Shown here in pieces: positions 23,587-31,240 of a stretch of DNA of 64,000 bases. Numbering within the stretch: the first letter of the stretch is position 1; each line of letters opens with the position of its first letter. The notes under the pieces are model-generated. The model was not told where the DNA came from. It saw nothing but the letters and a program-made list of their open reading frames with translations, and searched no databases. The stretch is from Planctomycetes bacterium UBA7888 (GTDB taxonomy: Bacteria > Planctomycetota > UBA1135), in the NCBI GenBank assembly GCA_002500505.1, contig DLRM01000043.1, positions 84,558 through 148,557 on the forward strand, written 5' to 3'. A program made the translations under genes and the position numbers.

Positions 23587-24741
23587 TTAGTCACTCACAT
23601 CCGTCCGTTTGACGAATTCGAGGGTTGGTTTTCCTCCCTGAACGGCAAGTTGTTGTATCACCATTGATTTTTTTGGATTGCCATCTGAATCGAAAGAAAA
23701 AGTCCCTGTCAGGCCGACAATATTATTCAGTGCTACCAGGTTCCGCTGAACTTCATTCCGACTAATCGAAGCCCCCTTCGAGCAAACCTCTCTGGCGATA
23801 AGTCCGACATCATAGGAAAGAGCGGAAAGTTGACCCGGAGATGCGCCAAATTCTTCGATAAATCGAGTAGTGAAATCAATCTGCTTGTCCTTCCTCTCCT
23901 CAAAAGGGTCGAAATGATTCGTCAAGAAAACCTCAACACCTAAAGGGAGAGCCTTCTTCATCTCAAACAGCTTTGGGGTATCCCAACCATCTGCTCCAAG
24001 AACTGTGAGGCCCTTCCATCTTGGCCCAATGGCTTCTAACACGGAGACCACTTCATCAGCATAAGAGGGAAAGTAAACGACATCTGGGTTCTCTTTGACA
24101 ATGGAATCAATCTGAGTCTTCGCCTCATCTGAGGAACGAAAATAGAACCGGCGAATGACTTTCCCTCCTTGCTTAGAAAACTCTGCCTCAAAATCTCTGC
24201 TCAAGCCAATGGAATAAGAGTGGTTCAAGTCTGTAAAAGTGACCAGTCTGCGCAGCTCACGGTCCCGGTAAGCAAACTTCACCATCTCTTTGGCTTGTTG
24301 GCGGTCCAAAAAACAAGCCCGGAAAACATAGTTTTTTCCTTGGGTCACGGAGGGCAGGGTTGCGGACGGGGTAATCAGCGGAACCCCTAAGGACTGGGCT
24401 GTCTCCCCTGCTGCAAGCGCCGTATCCGAATAAGGAGGCCCAAGAATCATCTTGACACCAAGATCATCCAATTCGCGGACAAGGCGAATACTCTCTACGG
24501 GATCGCCCAAATTGTTTCGATAAATAAATTCCAAATCCTGACTGCCTTCATCTTTTGAAAAAAGTTCGAATCCGAAACGTGCAGCCTCACCATCGGATTC
24601 ACGGCCCTGGCTATCCCCGCCGTCACTTTCCAGCTCAGGAAGCGGCAAAATGACACCGACTCGAACCACGGTGTCTTCACTGCAGCCTACCTGGGAAAAG
24701 AATCCCAAAAAAAGGAAAAGTCTCAAGTATGGCATTCTCAT
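23587..24741 (-). CDS. ABC-type periplasmic binding protein, LivJ-like, lipoprotein
   Basis: A 384-aa type I periplasmic binding protein of the branched-chain-amino-acid receptor family. A lipobox (F-S-Q-V-G-C) follows an N-terminal hydrophobic stretch. The family sequence RVGVILPLPELES near the mature N-terminus, ILGPPYSDTALAAGE, VPLITPSATLPSV and a VLGADGWDTPKLFE segment are characteristic. No permease or ATPase gene is nearby. Instead its ATG overlaps the stop of a Ser/Thr kinase gene (ATGA at 24741-24738), so it is more likely a ligand sensor than a transport component (inference). Ligand unknown. Confidence 0.88.
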   Translation of the reverse strand: MRMPYLRLFLFLGFFSQVGCSEDTVVRVGVILPLPELESDGGDSQGRESDGEAARFGFELFSKDEGSQDLEFIYRNNLGDPVESIRLVRELDDLGVKMILGPPYSDTALAAGETAQSLGVPLITPSATLPSVTQGKNYVFRACFLDRQQAKEMVKFAYRDRELRRLVTFTDLNHSYSIGLSRDFEAEFSKQGGKVIRRFYFRSSDEAKTQIDSIVKENPDVVYFPSYADEVVSVLEAIGPRWKGLTVLGADGWDTPKLFEMKKALPLGVEVFLTNHFDPFEERKDKQIDFTTRFIEEFGASPGQLSALSYDVGLIAREVCSKGASISRNEVQRNLVALNNIVGLTGTFSFDSDGNPKKSMVIQQLAVQGGKPTLEFVKRTDVSD

Positions 24742-26684
24742 GATTTCTCCTTGATGGCCTCAAAGGCTTTGGCTGAGACCGAAGGATTTGAATCGTTTCC
24801 CGCAATCTCTTCGAGCAAAGAAATCGCCTCTGCTGAGTTCGAATTTCGAAGGGCACGCACAACCTCCAAACGGACTTGGATTTCGTCATGCTTGGAAAGT
24901 TCGACCAAGACATCTAACACCGAAGCGTGTTGAATGCACCCAAGCGCCTCCACAAAATCAGGGCGTAAATCTTCTTTTTCAGGTGAAACCAGTCTCTTAG
25001 ACCATGCATAAACGGCGTCATTTAAGGCTGCAACGGCCACGCCCCCCCCAACTCTTCCCAGTGTTACTGCAGAATTTTTTGCCACCAAGGGGTCATCATC
25101 TTCGAGGTATACTTTAAGAAAACGCCGAAGGGTGGATGCTTTGGCAGGAGAAGGCCCCCTCAACAATTCCCTTTCTAGTTCACCAATTAAGCTTGTTTTC
25201 ACTGCGGCCAACTTCGGCAAAAAGCGATCTGCCGCACCGCCAGCGTCTTTCCTGGCAAGTTGAATACGGGTATCTGCAATTTGCAGTTTTTCAAAAACAT
25301 CCGAATAGCTAGTCTCTTCCTTTCCAAGCGCCGCTTCAGCGGCTTCAATTTTAGTATTAACCTCCTCATCGTGAATTCCATCTTCACGAGAAATATACTT
25401 CAAAAGCTCGGCGACGGCTTGATCTCCTGATGCTAATTCGCTTGCAACATTCTCCCTATCCTCCTGTGAGGCACGTTTTGCATCTAAATGTTTCCACATT
25501 CCAAATCCCCCAATAACAAGAGCAAAAGAGGAGGCAATGGCTACCGCCAAGGCCTGGTTTCTCTTCACCAATCGAGCGACTTGGGTAATGGGTCCAATCG
25601 GAGTAGATTGAATAGCTTCGAAATTCAAAATCCTTCGAAGCTCAGCAGCCATTTCACCGGCGGAAACAAAACGCTTGTCTGGATCCTTTTCCATTGCCTT
25701 CAGGACAATGGTTTCAAGGTCCTTTGGTAAACGCGGATTAAGTTTCCGAGGACTCACGGGGTTTCGAGTCAAAATAGCACGTAAGGTCGCTTCGAGGGTG
25801 TCCTCTAGAAAAGGCTGCCTCAGTGTCAAAAACTCATACAGGGTAACCCCTAGGGAGTAAATGTCCGTTCGGTGATCCACTGCGACTCGCCTTGCCATAG
25901 CTTGCTCCGGGCTGATATAGCCAGGAGAACCAATGAATTCCCCCGTCCGAGTAATTGTGGTTTGGTGGGAGGCTTTTGCAATTCCAAAATCCGTCAGAAC
26001 CAATTGGCCGCTTCGGTCAAAAACTAAGTTCCCAGGCTTTACATCCCGGTGGATAAGCCCCTCTTCGTGGGCGACATCCAATCCTTCGGCAACGCGGGCA
26101 ATAACCTCAATAGCTTGGAAAACATAGTTCCGAACAGGAAAGCGGGCGGCTGTAGACAACGGAGGCGAATCAAAACCTACTGCGGTCGCATCATCGCCGG
26201 TGGAGTCTTCTCCCAAGTCAATCACCACAGTACTTTTCCCAACGTCTTGAGCTTCTTGAAGCTGGTCGATTAACTGAGCGAGATTGGGGCCAGGCAAATA
26301 TCGCATGGCAAAGTAATGCGTGGCTCCCATCGAACCCACTGCATAAACAGAAATAATGCTTGGGTGGCTGACTTGGCTGACCGATTCAGCTTCTCGATGA
26401 AAGCGGTGAAGGGTCCGAACAGAACTCGAAAGTCCAGGGTAAAGCACCTTAAGGGCAACTCTCCTTTGGAGACTGATTTGTACAGCTTCGAACACAACAC
26501 CCATGCCGCCCCGACCCAACTCCCGAATCAGCCGAAAATCTCCAAGGGTTTGGCCGACATCTAGGCCAAAATGATTACTACTACCTTCTTCAACCGCCCC
26601 ATCGCTAGGAGCAGGCGGATTCTGAGAGCCTTGGACGGCATCCAAAAGAGCCTGCAGTTTCTTTTTCTTGTTTTTGGAATCCAT
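24738..26684 (-). CDS. Transmembrane Ser/Thr protein kinase with extracytoplasmic HEAT repeats
   Basis: A 648-aa protein. A Hanks-type kinase domain spans about residues 47-320: glycine loop LGRGGMGVVFEA, VALKVLY with the ATP-anchoring Lys, catalytic HRDVKPGNLVF, DFGIAK and GSPGYISPEQA. It contains a Ser/Asp-rich insertion in the N-half (near VVIDLGEDSTGDD). One membrane helix (ALAVAIASSFALVIGGFGMW) follows at about residue 380. The C-terminal part, predicted outside the cytoplasm, starts with helical coiled-coil-like sequence and ends in HEAT-like repeats (residues about 520-648). All catalytic residues are present, so it should be active. It is first in a two-gene unit with a periplasmic binding protein. 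Confidence 0.92.
   Translation of the reverse strand: MDSKNKKKKLQALLDAVQGSQNPPAPSDGAVEEGSSNHFGLDVGQTLGDFRLIRELGRGGMGVVFEAVQISLQRRVALKVLYPGLSSSVRTLHRFHREAESVSQVSHPSIISVYAVGSMGATHYFAMRYLPGPNLAQLIDQLQEAQDVGKSTVVIDLGEDSTGDDATAVGFDSPPLSTAARFPVRNYVFQAIEVIARVAEGLDVAHEEGLIHRDVKPGNLVFDRSGQLVLTDFGIAKASHQTTITRTGEFIGSPGYISPEQAMARRVAVDHRTDIYSLGVTLYEFLTLRQPFLEDTLEATLRAILTRNPVSPRKLNPRLPKDLETIVLKAMEKDPDKRFVSAGEMAAELRRILNFEAIQSTPIGPITQVARLVKRNQALAVAIASSFALVIGGFGMWKHLDAKRASQEDRENVASELASGDQAVAELLKYISREDGIHDEEVNTKIEAAEAALGKEETSYSDVFEKLQIADTRIQLARKDAGGAADRFLPKLAAVKTSLIGELERELLRGPSPAKASTLRRFLKVYLEDDDPLVAKNSAVTLGRVGGGVAVAALNDAVYAWSKRLVSPEKEDLRPDFVEALGCIQHASVLDVLVELSKHDEIQVRLEVVRALRNSNSAEAISLLEEIAGNDSNPSVSAKAFEAIKEKS
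24747..24752 (-). promoter_or_regulatory. Shine-Dalgarno site of the binding-protein gene
   Basis: AAGGAG on the minus strand lies 5 nt before the ATG at 24741, inside the last codons of the kinase gene. Confidence 0.6.
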
Positions 26685-26693
26685 TGAAGGTTG

Positions 26694-26699
26694 AGGATA
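26694..26699 (-). promoter_or_regulatory. -10-like box TATCCT of the kinase gene
   Basis: Ends 9 nt before the kinase ATG at 26684 on the minus strand. The same hexamer serves the divergent aldehyde dehydrogenase. Confidence 0.45.
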
Positions 26700-26744
26700 A
26701 ACACTTTCGTGCTGGCCCCATCATAACTCCCCCTTATGGAAGCG

Positions 26745-26750
26745 TATCCT
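26745..26750 (+). promoter_or_regulatory. -10-like box TATCCT of the aldehyde dehydrogenase gene
   Basis: Ends 6 nt before the ATG at 26757. It lies downstream of the alternative ATG at 26736 and therefore argues for the shorter protein. Confidence 0.5.
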
Positions 26751-26756
26751 GGGTTC

Positions 26757-28175
26757 ATGACTGAGTCTCCCCGTCCCTTTTACATTGCAAGCACTCCTCA
26801 GACTTCCTCGGCTTACTGCCCTGTTCACGCACCGGAAGACGGACGCCACCTTGGCTTCATTTCCCTCGCCAACGCCAGCCATTTAACTCAAGCCATTCAT
26901 GCGGCTGAGGAGTCTAGAGCTGAGCTTTCGAAAGAAACCTCTGAACTCCGCTCAAAGCGAATCCAATGCCTTGCTGAGAAACTGGCTTCAAAAAAGGAAG
27001 CATTTGTCGCTTACATTCGGGACGAAGCTGGAAAGCCTCAGCGTTACGCAATCGCTGAAGTGGACCGAGCAATTCAAACCCTCTATCTCGCCGCAAAAGC
27101 TGCCCAGGAAACCCACTCAAGAGAAGAATCGTTCGACGGAAGGAAGTCCCTCATTCAAAATTTCCCCATCGGAGTTTGCGCCTTCGTAACTCCCTTCAAC
27201 TTTCCTCTCAATCTTGCGATGCACAAAGTTGCGCCCGCTCTAGCAACAGGTTGCCCTTTCGTCCTCAAACCAGCCGAAAAAACGCCACTCTCCGCTCTGC
27301 TTCTTGGAGAGATCCTATCGGAGCTTGAGCCCCCACTCCCCAAAGGGTCTTGGTCCATTCTTCCCGCTCTTCCAGAGGAATGTGGCCCATTAACCGACAG
27401 TCCATTGGTCCGCCACTTCAGCTTTACCGGATCGGCATCCGTTGGATGGAAACTAAAAGCTCGAGCTCCACATGCTCGCACCACCTTAGAGCTTGGAGGC
27501 AATGCGACAGCAGTTCTTTGCGAAGACTGGGACCTTAACCACGCTCTGGACCGATGCACAATCGGCGCCTTTGCATACTCGGGGCAAGTCTGCATCTCTC
27601 TCCAACGTCTACTCGTTCCGAAGGGAATGTTGGACAAAGTGATTGCAGGACTCACTCAGAGGATAAAGAAACTCCGTTGCGGCCCACTCTCAGAAATGGA
27701 AACGGATTTTGGCCCCATGATTAATGAAGAATCTGCCAAGCGGGTTGAGGAGTGGATTCGGGAAGCCCAAAAAGACGGAGGAAGGCTCCACTGCGGAGGG
27801 AACCGTACTGACAACCTGATTGAGCCCACTTTGCTCAGTAATGTCCCGCATCATGTCAAAGCATGGACCGAGGAAATCTTTGGGCCGGTTCTTGTCGTTG
27901 AAGAGTGGTCCGATTTTTCATCTGCACTAGTAACGGCAAACGAAAGCAAGTGGGGTCTTCAAGCTGCTGTTTTCTCTCATGATGAACAAAGAATCCAACA
28001 AGCATTCCAAGAACTCGAAGTAGGTCAAGTCATCATTGGAGATAGCACCAGCTTTCGGGTAGATGAAATGCCATATGGCGGCGTGAAAGCTTCGGGGTGT
28101 GGACGGGAGGGAATTCCGTGGGCTATGGAAGCCATGCAAGAGACCAAACTCTTGGTGGGAGCTCCAAAGATTTAG
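26757..28175 (+). CDS. NAD(P)-dependent aldehyde dehydrogenase
   Basis: A 472-aa member of the aldehyde dehydrogenase superfamily that oxidises an aldehyde to the acid in the cytoplasm. Visible: cofactor-binding FVTPFNFPLNLAMHK and VLKPAEKTPLSAL, the general base in L-E-L-G-G-N-A, the nucleophilic Cys in S-G-Q-V-C-I-S-L-Q-R, and E-E-I-F-G-P-V. The start at 26757 is chosen from the TATCCT box; starting at 26736 would add seven residues. Its stop codon overlaps that of the convergent symporter gene (TTAG). Substrate not predictable; distinct from the ALDH7-type enzyme at 46429. Confidence 0.92.
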   Translation: MTESPRPFYIASTPQTSSAYCPVHAPEDGRHLGFISLANASHLTQAIHAAEESRAELSKETSELRSKRIQCLAEKLASKKEAFVAYIRDEAGKPQRYAIAEVDRAIQTLYLAAKAAQETHSREESFDGRKSLIQNFPIGVCAFVTPFNFPLNLAMHKVAPALATGCPFVLKPAEKTPLSALLLGEILSELEPPLPKGSWSILPALPEECGPLTDSPLVRHFSFTGSASVGWKLKARAPHARTTLELGGNATAVLCEDWDLNHALDRCTIGAFAYSGQVCISLQRLLVPKGMLDKVIAGLTQRIKKLRCGPLSEMETDFGPMINEESAKRVEEWIREAQKDGGRLHCGGNRTDNLIEPTLLSNVPHHVKAWTEEIFGPVLVVEEWSDFSSALVTANESKWGLQAAVFSHDEQRIQQAFQELEVGQVIIGDSTSFRVDEMPYGGVKASGCGREGIPWAMEAMQETKLLVGAPKI

Positions 28176-30292
28176 AGTTCCTTTTCAACCGTAATCATTC
28201 GGCCCTCTAAAAAATGTCCGGCCGCAGCGATGTCCGGAGACATCGTAATCAGGTGCCTTTCGGCGAAGTTTTTTCCAAGGCGCGCGTGGGCGGAGCGAAG
28301 CCCGCCAAGCCACCAACGCCTATCACACAAATAGACCATGTCCCCCTCATTGGCAGCCAAACCCCTTAAAGAAGATGCGTCCACCTGAATAAAACCTTCA
28401 GGGAGATTAGGGTCCACACTCCATCGCAACTGGAGTTTGAGACCTATGTCTTCATTGGGCTTCCCTCCTTTAAACATCCATCGAGCCGTCTCCACAGACC
28501 AAAGAGTAAGCCCCTTGATTTTTTCTTCGCTCTCTGGCTTCGTAAAGAGAGTCACTAGGATACCGATTCCGAAACAGGCGACCAGATTCCACACTGCGCC
28601 CATGTACTTCCAGGGGTGCTCTAGGTCCATAGAAACTCCATGGGCGAATGGCCGAATAAAGATTTCTGGGTTGGCCTGACCAGCGAGAATAAGTATGACT
28701 CCCCCAACAAAAGTGGCAATCGCAGCGGGAGTTGTAAATCTTTTCCAAAAGGCGCCCAGAAAAACCGCAGCCACAAGAGGCGGAGTGACCGTTCCATGGA
28801 ATTTGGCATGGGCCTCATAGAGGGTTTCAAAGCCCCGGAACGGGTAGGTCGCAAGGACCCCAATAACTGTGGCGATTGCAGAAATCCACATGGCTGCCTT
28901 GAGGTAGTGTTTATCCCCTCGTTCTTTGACCAAGGGTCGGTAGATGTCATTAATGGAAATTGCAGCGACTGCATTAATCAGGGTATCCACTGTGGACATC
29001 AGAGCGGCGACCACTGCAGCAATCAGGAAGGAAAAGACCGCAGGGGAAGAAACAATGGCAGTCACCCGCGTAAAGATTTCATCGGGCGCTGTTTCCGGTG
29101 GGAGAATATCCGGCCGTGCCCCGGAGATAGCCCGGCCAACCCATCCGGCATTGCAGACCACAATGGTCGAGAGAGGCAACAAGAACAGAGTGTTGAAAGC
29201 GGCTGCCTTGCGACCCTCCTCCACCGAACGGCACGCCATGAATCGCATCAGTAAACCTTGGTTTAGAAACAGGAATCCGATGGAGCCTGCAACACCGTCT
29301 TGCCAAAAGATGCCTACCGTATGAAAATCCTGAGGTTGATTCAGGTGAGCCAGCGGAAGTTTGAACTCTTGTGGCAATGCATTCCAAAAAATGTCGAAGC
29401 CCCCTAGCCAATTCAACCCAAGAACAAAAAGAAGAGCGCCGCCCAAAAGGAGAATGAACCCCTGAAGCAAGTCCGTAAAAATAACTGCAGTCTGGCCACC
29501 GAATGTGATGTATATTCCAGAGATGATGGCAACTACCCAAATGATGCCATCTAGACCGATATTCCAGCCCATGTAATCTTGAAGAACAGGTTGTAGGGTT
29601 TTGGCCATGGTCAAGAAACCAATGGCGATATAGCCGAGCATGTAAATAAGAAGAGCGACTGTGGCTAGCTTTCGAACGCGGGAGTCAAAACGGCGCTCGA
29701 AGTATTCCGGAATAGATTTGACTCGTGTAAAATAAATGATGGGGAGCCAACCAAACATGAACAATGGCATAAAAAACCAATCATTCAAGTAGGTCATGGA
29801 GGACGAAAAACCGTGCTGGAATCCTTTCGCTGAATACTTCAGGAAGGAGTGCGAACCTACTCCAGTCGCAACAATGGACATGGTAATGAGCCACCAAGAG
29901 AATCGTCGGCCGCCGAAGAAAAAATCGGAGGTTGTCTTGTTAAACCGAGAAAACCAAGCTCCAAATCCCAGAACAACCAGGATGTACCCCAATATGATTG
30001 CCATAAATAAGGGAGCGGAAGGATTACTTGGGTCGGCTTTGGTGTTCAAGAGGCTCTGAGCAGTAGCGTCAATACTCGCCTCATCTGACATTAGGCTGGC
30101 GCTAATCCCAGAGGCATGCAACCCTGCAAACCAAAGGAAACCAAAGGCCAAAACGCCAAGCCAAAAACGGTCCCGTTTTACATTCGTTCGACAGGCTTTG
30201 GATTTCAGAACAAGCCAAAGGGCAACAGAAAAGAAAAGGCCACCGACTCCGTAGAGATAAATGTAGGGTGCCAAAACGCGCAAAAATTCCAT
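28172..30292 (-). CDS. Sodium:solute symporter family protein with long C-terminal extension
   Basis: A 706-aa inner-membrane carrier of the SSS family, driving solute uptake with sodium. About 13-14 hydrophobic segments are seen, with the family segment FFFGGRRFSWWLITMSIVATGVG after the second and later AALMSTVDTLINAVAAI. Typical members have about 500-550 residues; here a soluble tail of roughly 130 residues follows the last helix (from KGLTLWSVETARW). The gene starts inside the stop codon of the HAD gene (TAATG), so the two are coupled. Substrate unknown. Confidence 0.9.
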   Translation of the reverse strand: MEFLRVLAPYIYLYGVGGLFFSVALWLVLKSKACRTNVKRDRFWLGVLAFGFLWFAGLHASGISASLMSDEASIDATAQSLLNTKADPSNPSAPLFMAIILGYILVVLGFGAWFSRFNKTTSDFFFGGRRFSWWLITMSIVATGVGSHSFLKYSAKGFQHGFSSSMTYLNDWFFMPLFMFGWLPIIYFTRVKSIPEYFERRFDSRVRKLATVALLIYMLGYIAIGFLTMAKTLQPVLQDYMGWNIGLDGIIWVVAIISGIYITFGGQTAVIFTDLLQGFILLLGGALLFVLGLNWLGGFDIFWNALPQEFKLPLAHLNQPQDFHTVGIFWQDGVAGSIGFLFLNQGLLMRFMACRSVEEGRKAAAFNTLFLLPLSTIVVCNAGWVGRAISGARPDILPPETAPDEIFTRVTAIVSSPAVFSFLIAAVVAALMSTVDTLINAVAAISINDIYRPLVKERGDKHYLKAAMWISAIATVIGVLATYPFRGFETLYEAHAKFHGTVTPPLVAAVFLGAFWKRFTTPAAIATFVGGVILILAGQANPEIFIRPFAHGVSMDLEHPWKYMGAVWNLVACFGIGILVTLFTKPESEEKIKGLTLWSVETARWMFKGGKPNEDIGLKLQLRWSVDPNLPEGFIQVDASSLRGLAANEGDMVYLCDRRWWLGGLRSAHARLGKNFAERHLITMSPDIAAAGHFLEGRMITVEKEL

Positions 30293-31209
30293 TAGCGACT
30301 AAGGATAGCGAGGCCGAGGACAATCCGGGGGAGACTTGTGAGATGCCCAATCAAATGCGTGATTTGACCAGCACCGGGGCCCACCGAGTCCATCACCCAT
30401 TTCGGAGTTTCTCGTCTCCAGACTAGCGCAGTTTCGCGTGGCGCAAAGGATTCGCCCCTGGATTTCAAATACACAGGAAGGGCCAGATCTAAGGACAAAA
30501 CATCCCCCACCACTAAATCTGCTCGCTCTCGCTCCAGAATCTCCCGGTATTGAGGTCTATCCACTAGAACCTTGCGACCACAAAAATTCATCATTTGATT
30601 GCTTTCCCCAATCCATTGCTTGCCTGCTCGACCGTAAACCCGCAAATGGGCTTCATCTTGGGTTTTTTTTCGGGCATCTGCAACCTGAAAGCCATGGTGG
30701 CCAAACCAATCTATTATTTTTGAGGTTGGTGCATTAGTGACCCAGGTCACCCGTACTCCGTTGTCTAACAACCATTGCAAAACTCGCTCAGCACCATGGG
30801 TCAAGTCGTGGTCGACTTCTCCACGAAACTCTTCACAAGTACTGTGGAAACAATGGTCCATAAGGGCCGTAATCGTTTCGTGCCGAGCAAGGATGGCCTC
30901 TTTCACAATCTCAGCTTCAAGACGATCCCCATGGTCAATAAATTGCCCAATCGCTGAAGGCATACAAAAGAAATCCTCATCCACAAAGGAAGAAAGTCGG
31001 ATATCGCCGGATTGGGCTTGCCAACCATACTGTTCGGGGCTCTCCATGACGGCAGCAGAAAAATCTTCATATCTTGCGAGAGCCTTCTCTTGAGATTCCC
31101 CCAAAGCGACAGACAGTTCATGAACTACTTTCGCCTGGATCGCGATGTACTCCCGAGCCGGTTCTGTCCAAACACCATCAAAATCGGAAACCAGGTGGAT
31201 TGAATCCAT
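30292..31209 (-). CDS. HAD-superfamily hydrolase
   Basis: A 305-aa cytoplasmic protein. Motif I is S-D-F-D-G-V-W-T near the N-terminus (nucleophile and acid/base Asp), motif II V-T-W-V-T-N-A-P, and motif IV G-D-V-L-S-L-D. A helical insertion between motifs I and II probably forms the cap. Phosphatase activity on a small molecule is the default for this superfamily. It is the first gene of a unit with the downstream symporter, sharing TAATG, which suggests it processes a compound related to the transported solute (inference). Confidence 0.75.
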   Translation of the reverse strand: MDSIHLVSDFDGVWTEPAREYIAIQAKVVHELSVALGESQEKALARYEDFSAAVMESPEQYGWQAQSGDIRLSSFVDEDFFCMPSAIGQFIDHGDRLEAEIVKEAILARHETITALMDHCFHSTCEEFRGEVDHDLTHGAERVLQWLLDNGVRVTWVTNAPTSKIIDWFGHHGFQVADARKKTQDEAHLRVYGRAGKQWIGESNQMMNFCGRKVLVDRPQYREILERERADLVVGDVLSLDLALPVYLKSRGESFAPRETALVWRRETPKWVMDSVGPGAGQITHLIGHLTSLPRIVLGLAILSR

Positions 31210-31218
31210 GGGGCAGAG

Positions 31219-31224
31219 ATTCTA
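31219..31224 (-). promoter_or_regulatory. -10-like box TAGAAT of the HAD gene
   Basis: Ends 9 nt before the ATG at 31209 on the minus strand. Confidence 0.6.
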
Positions 31225-31240
31225 GCGGAGCGAATTCTGA

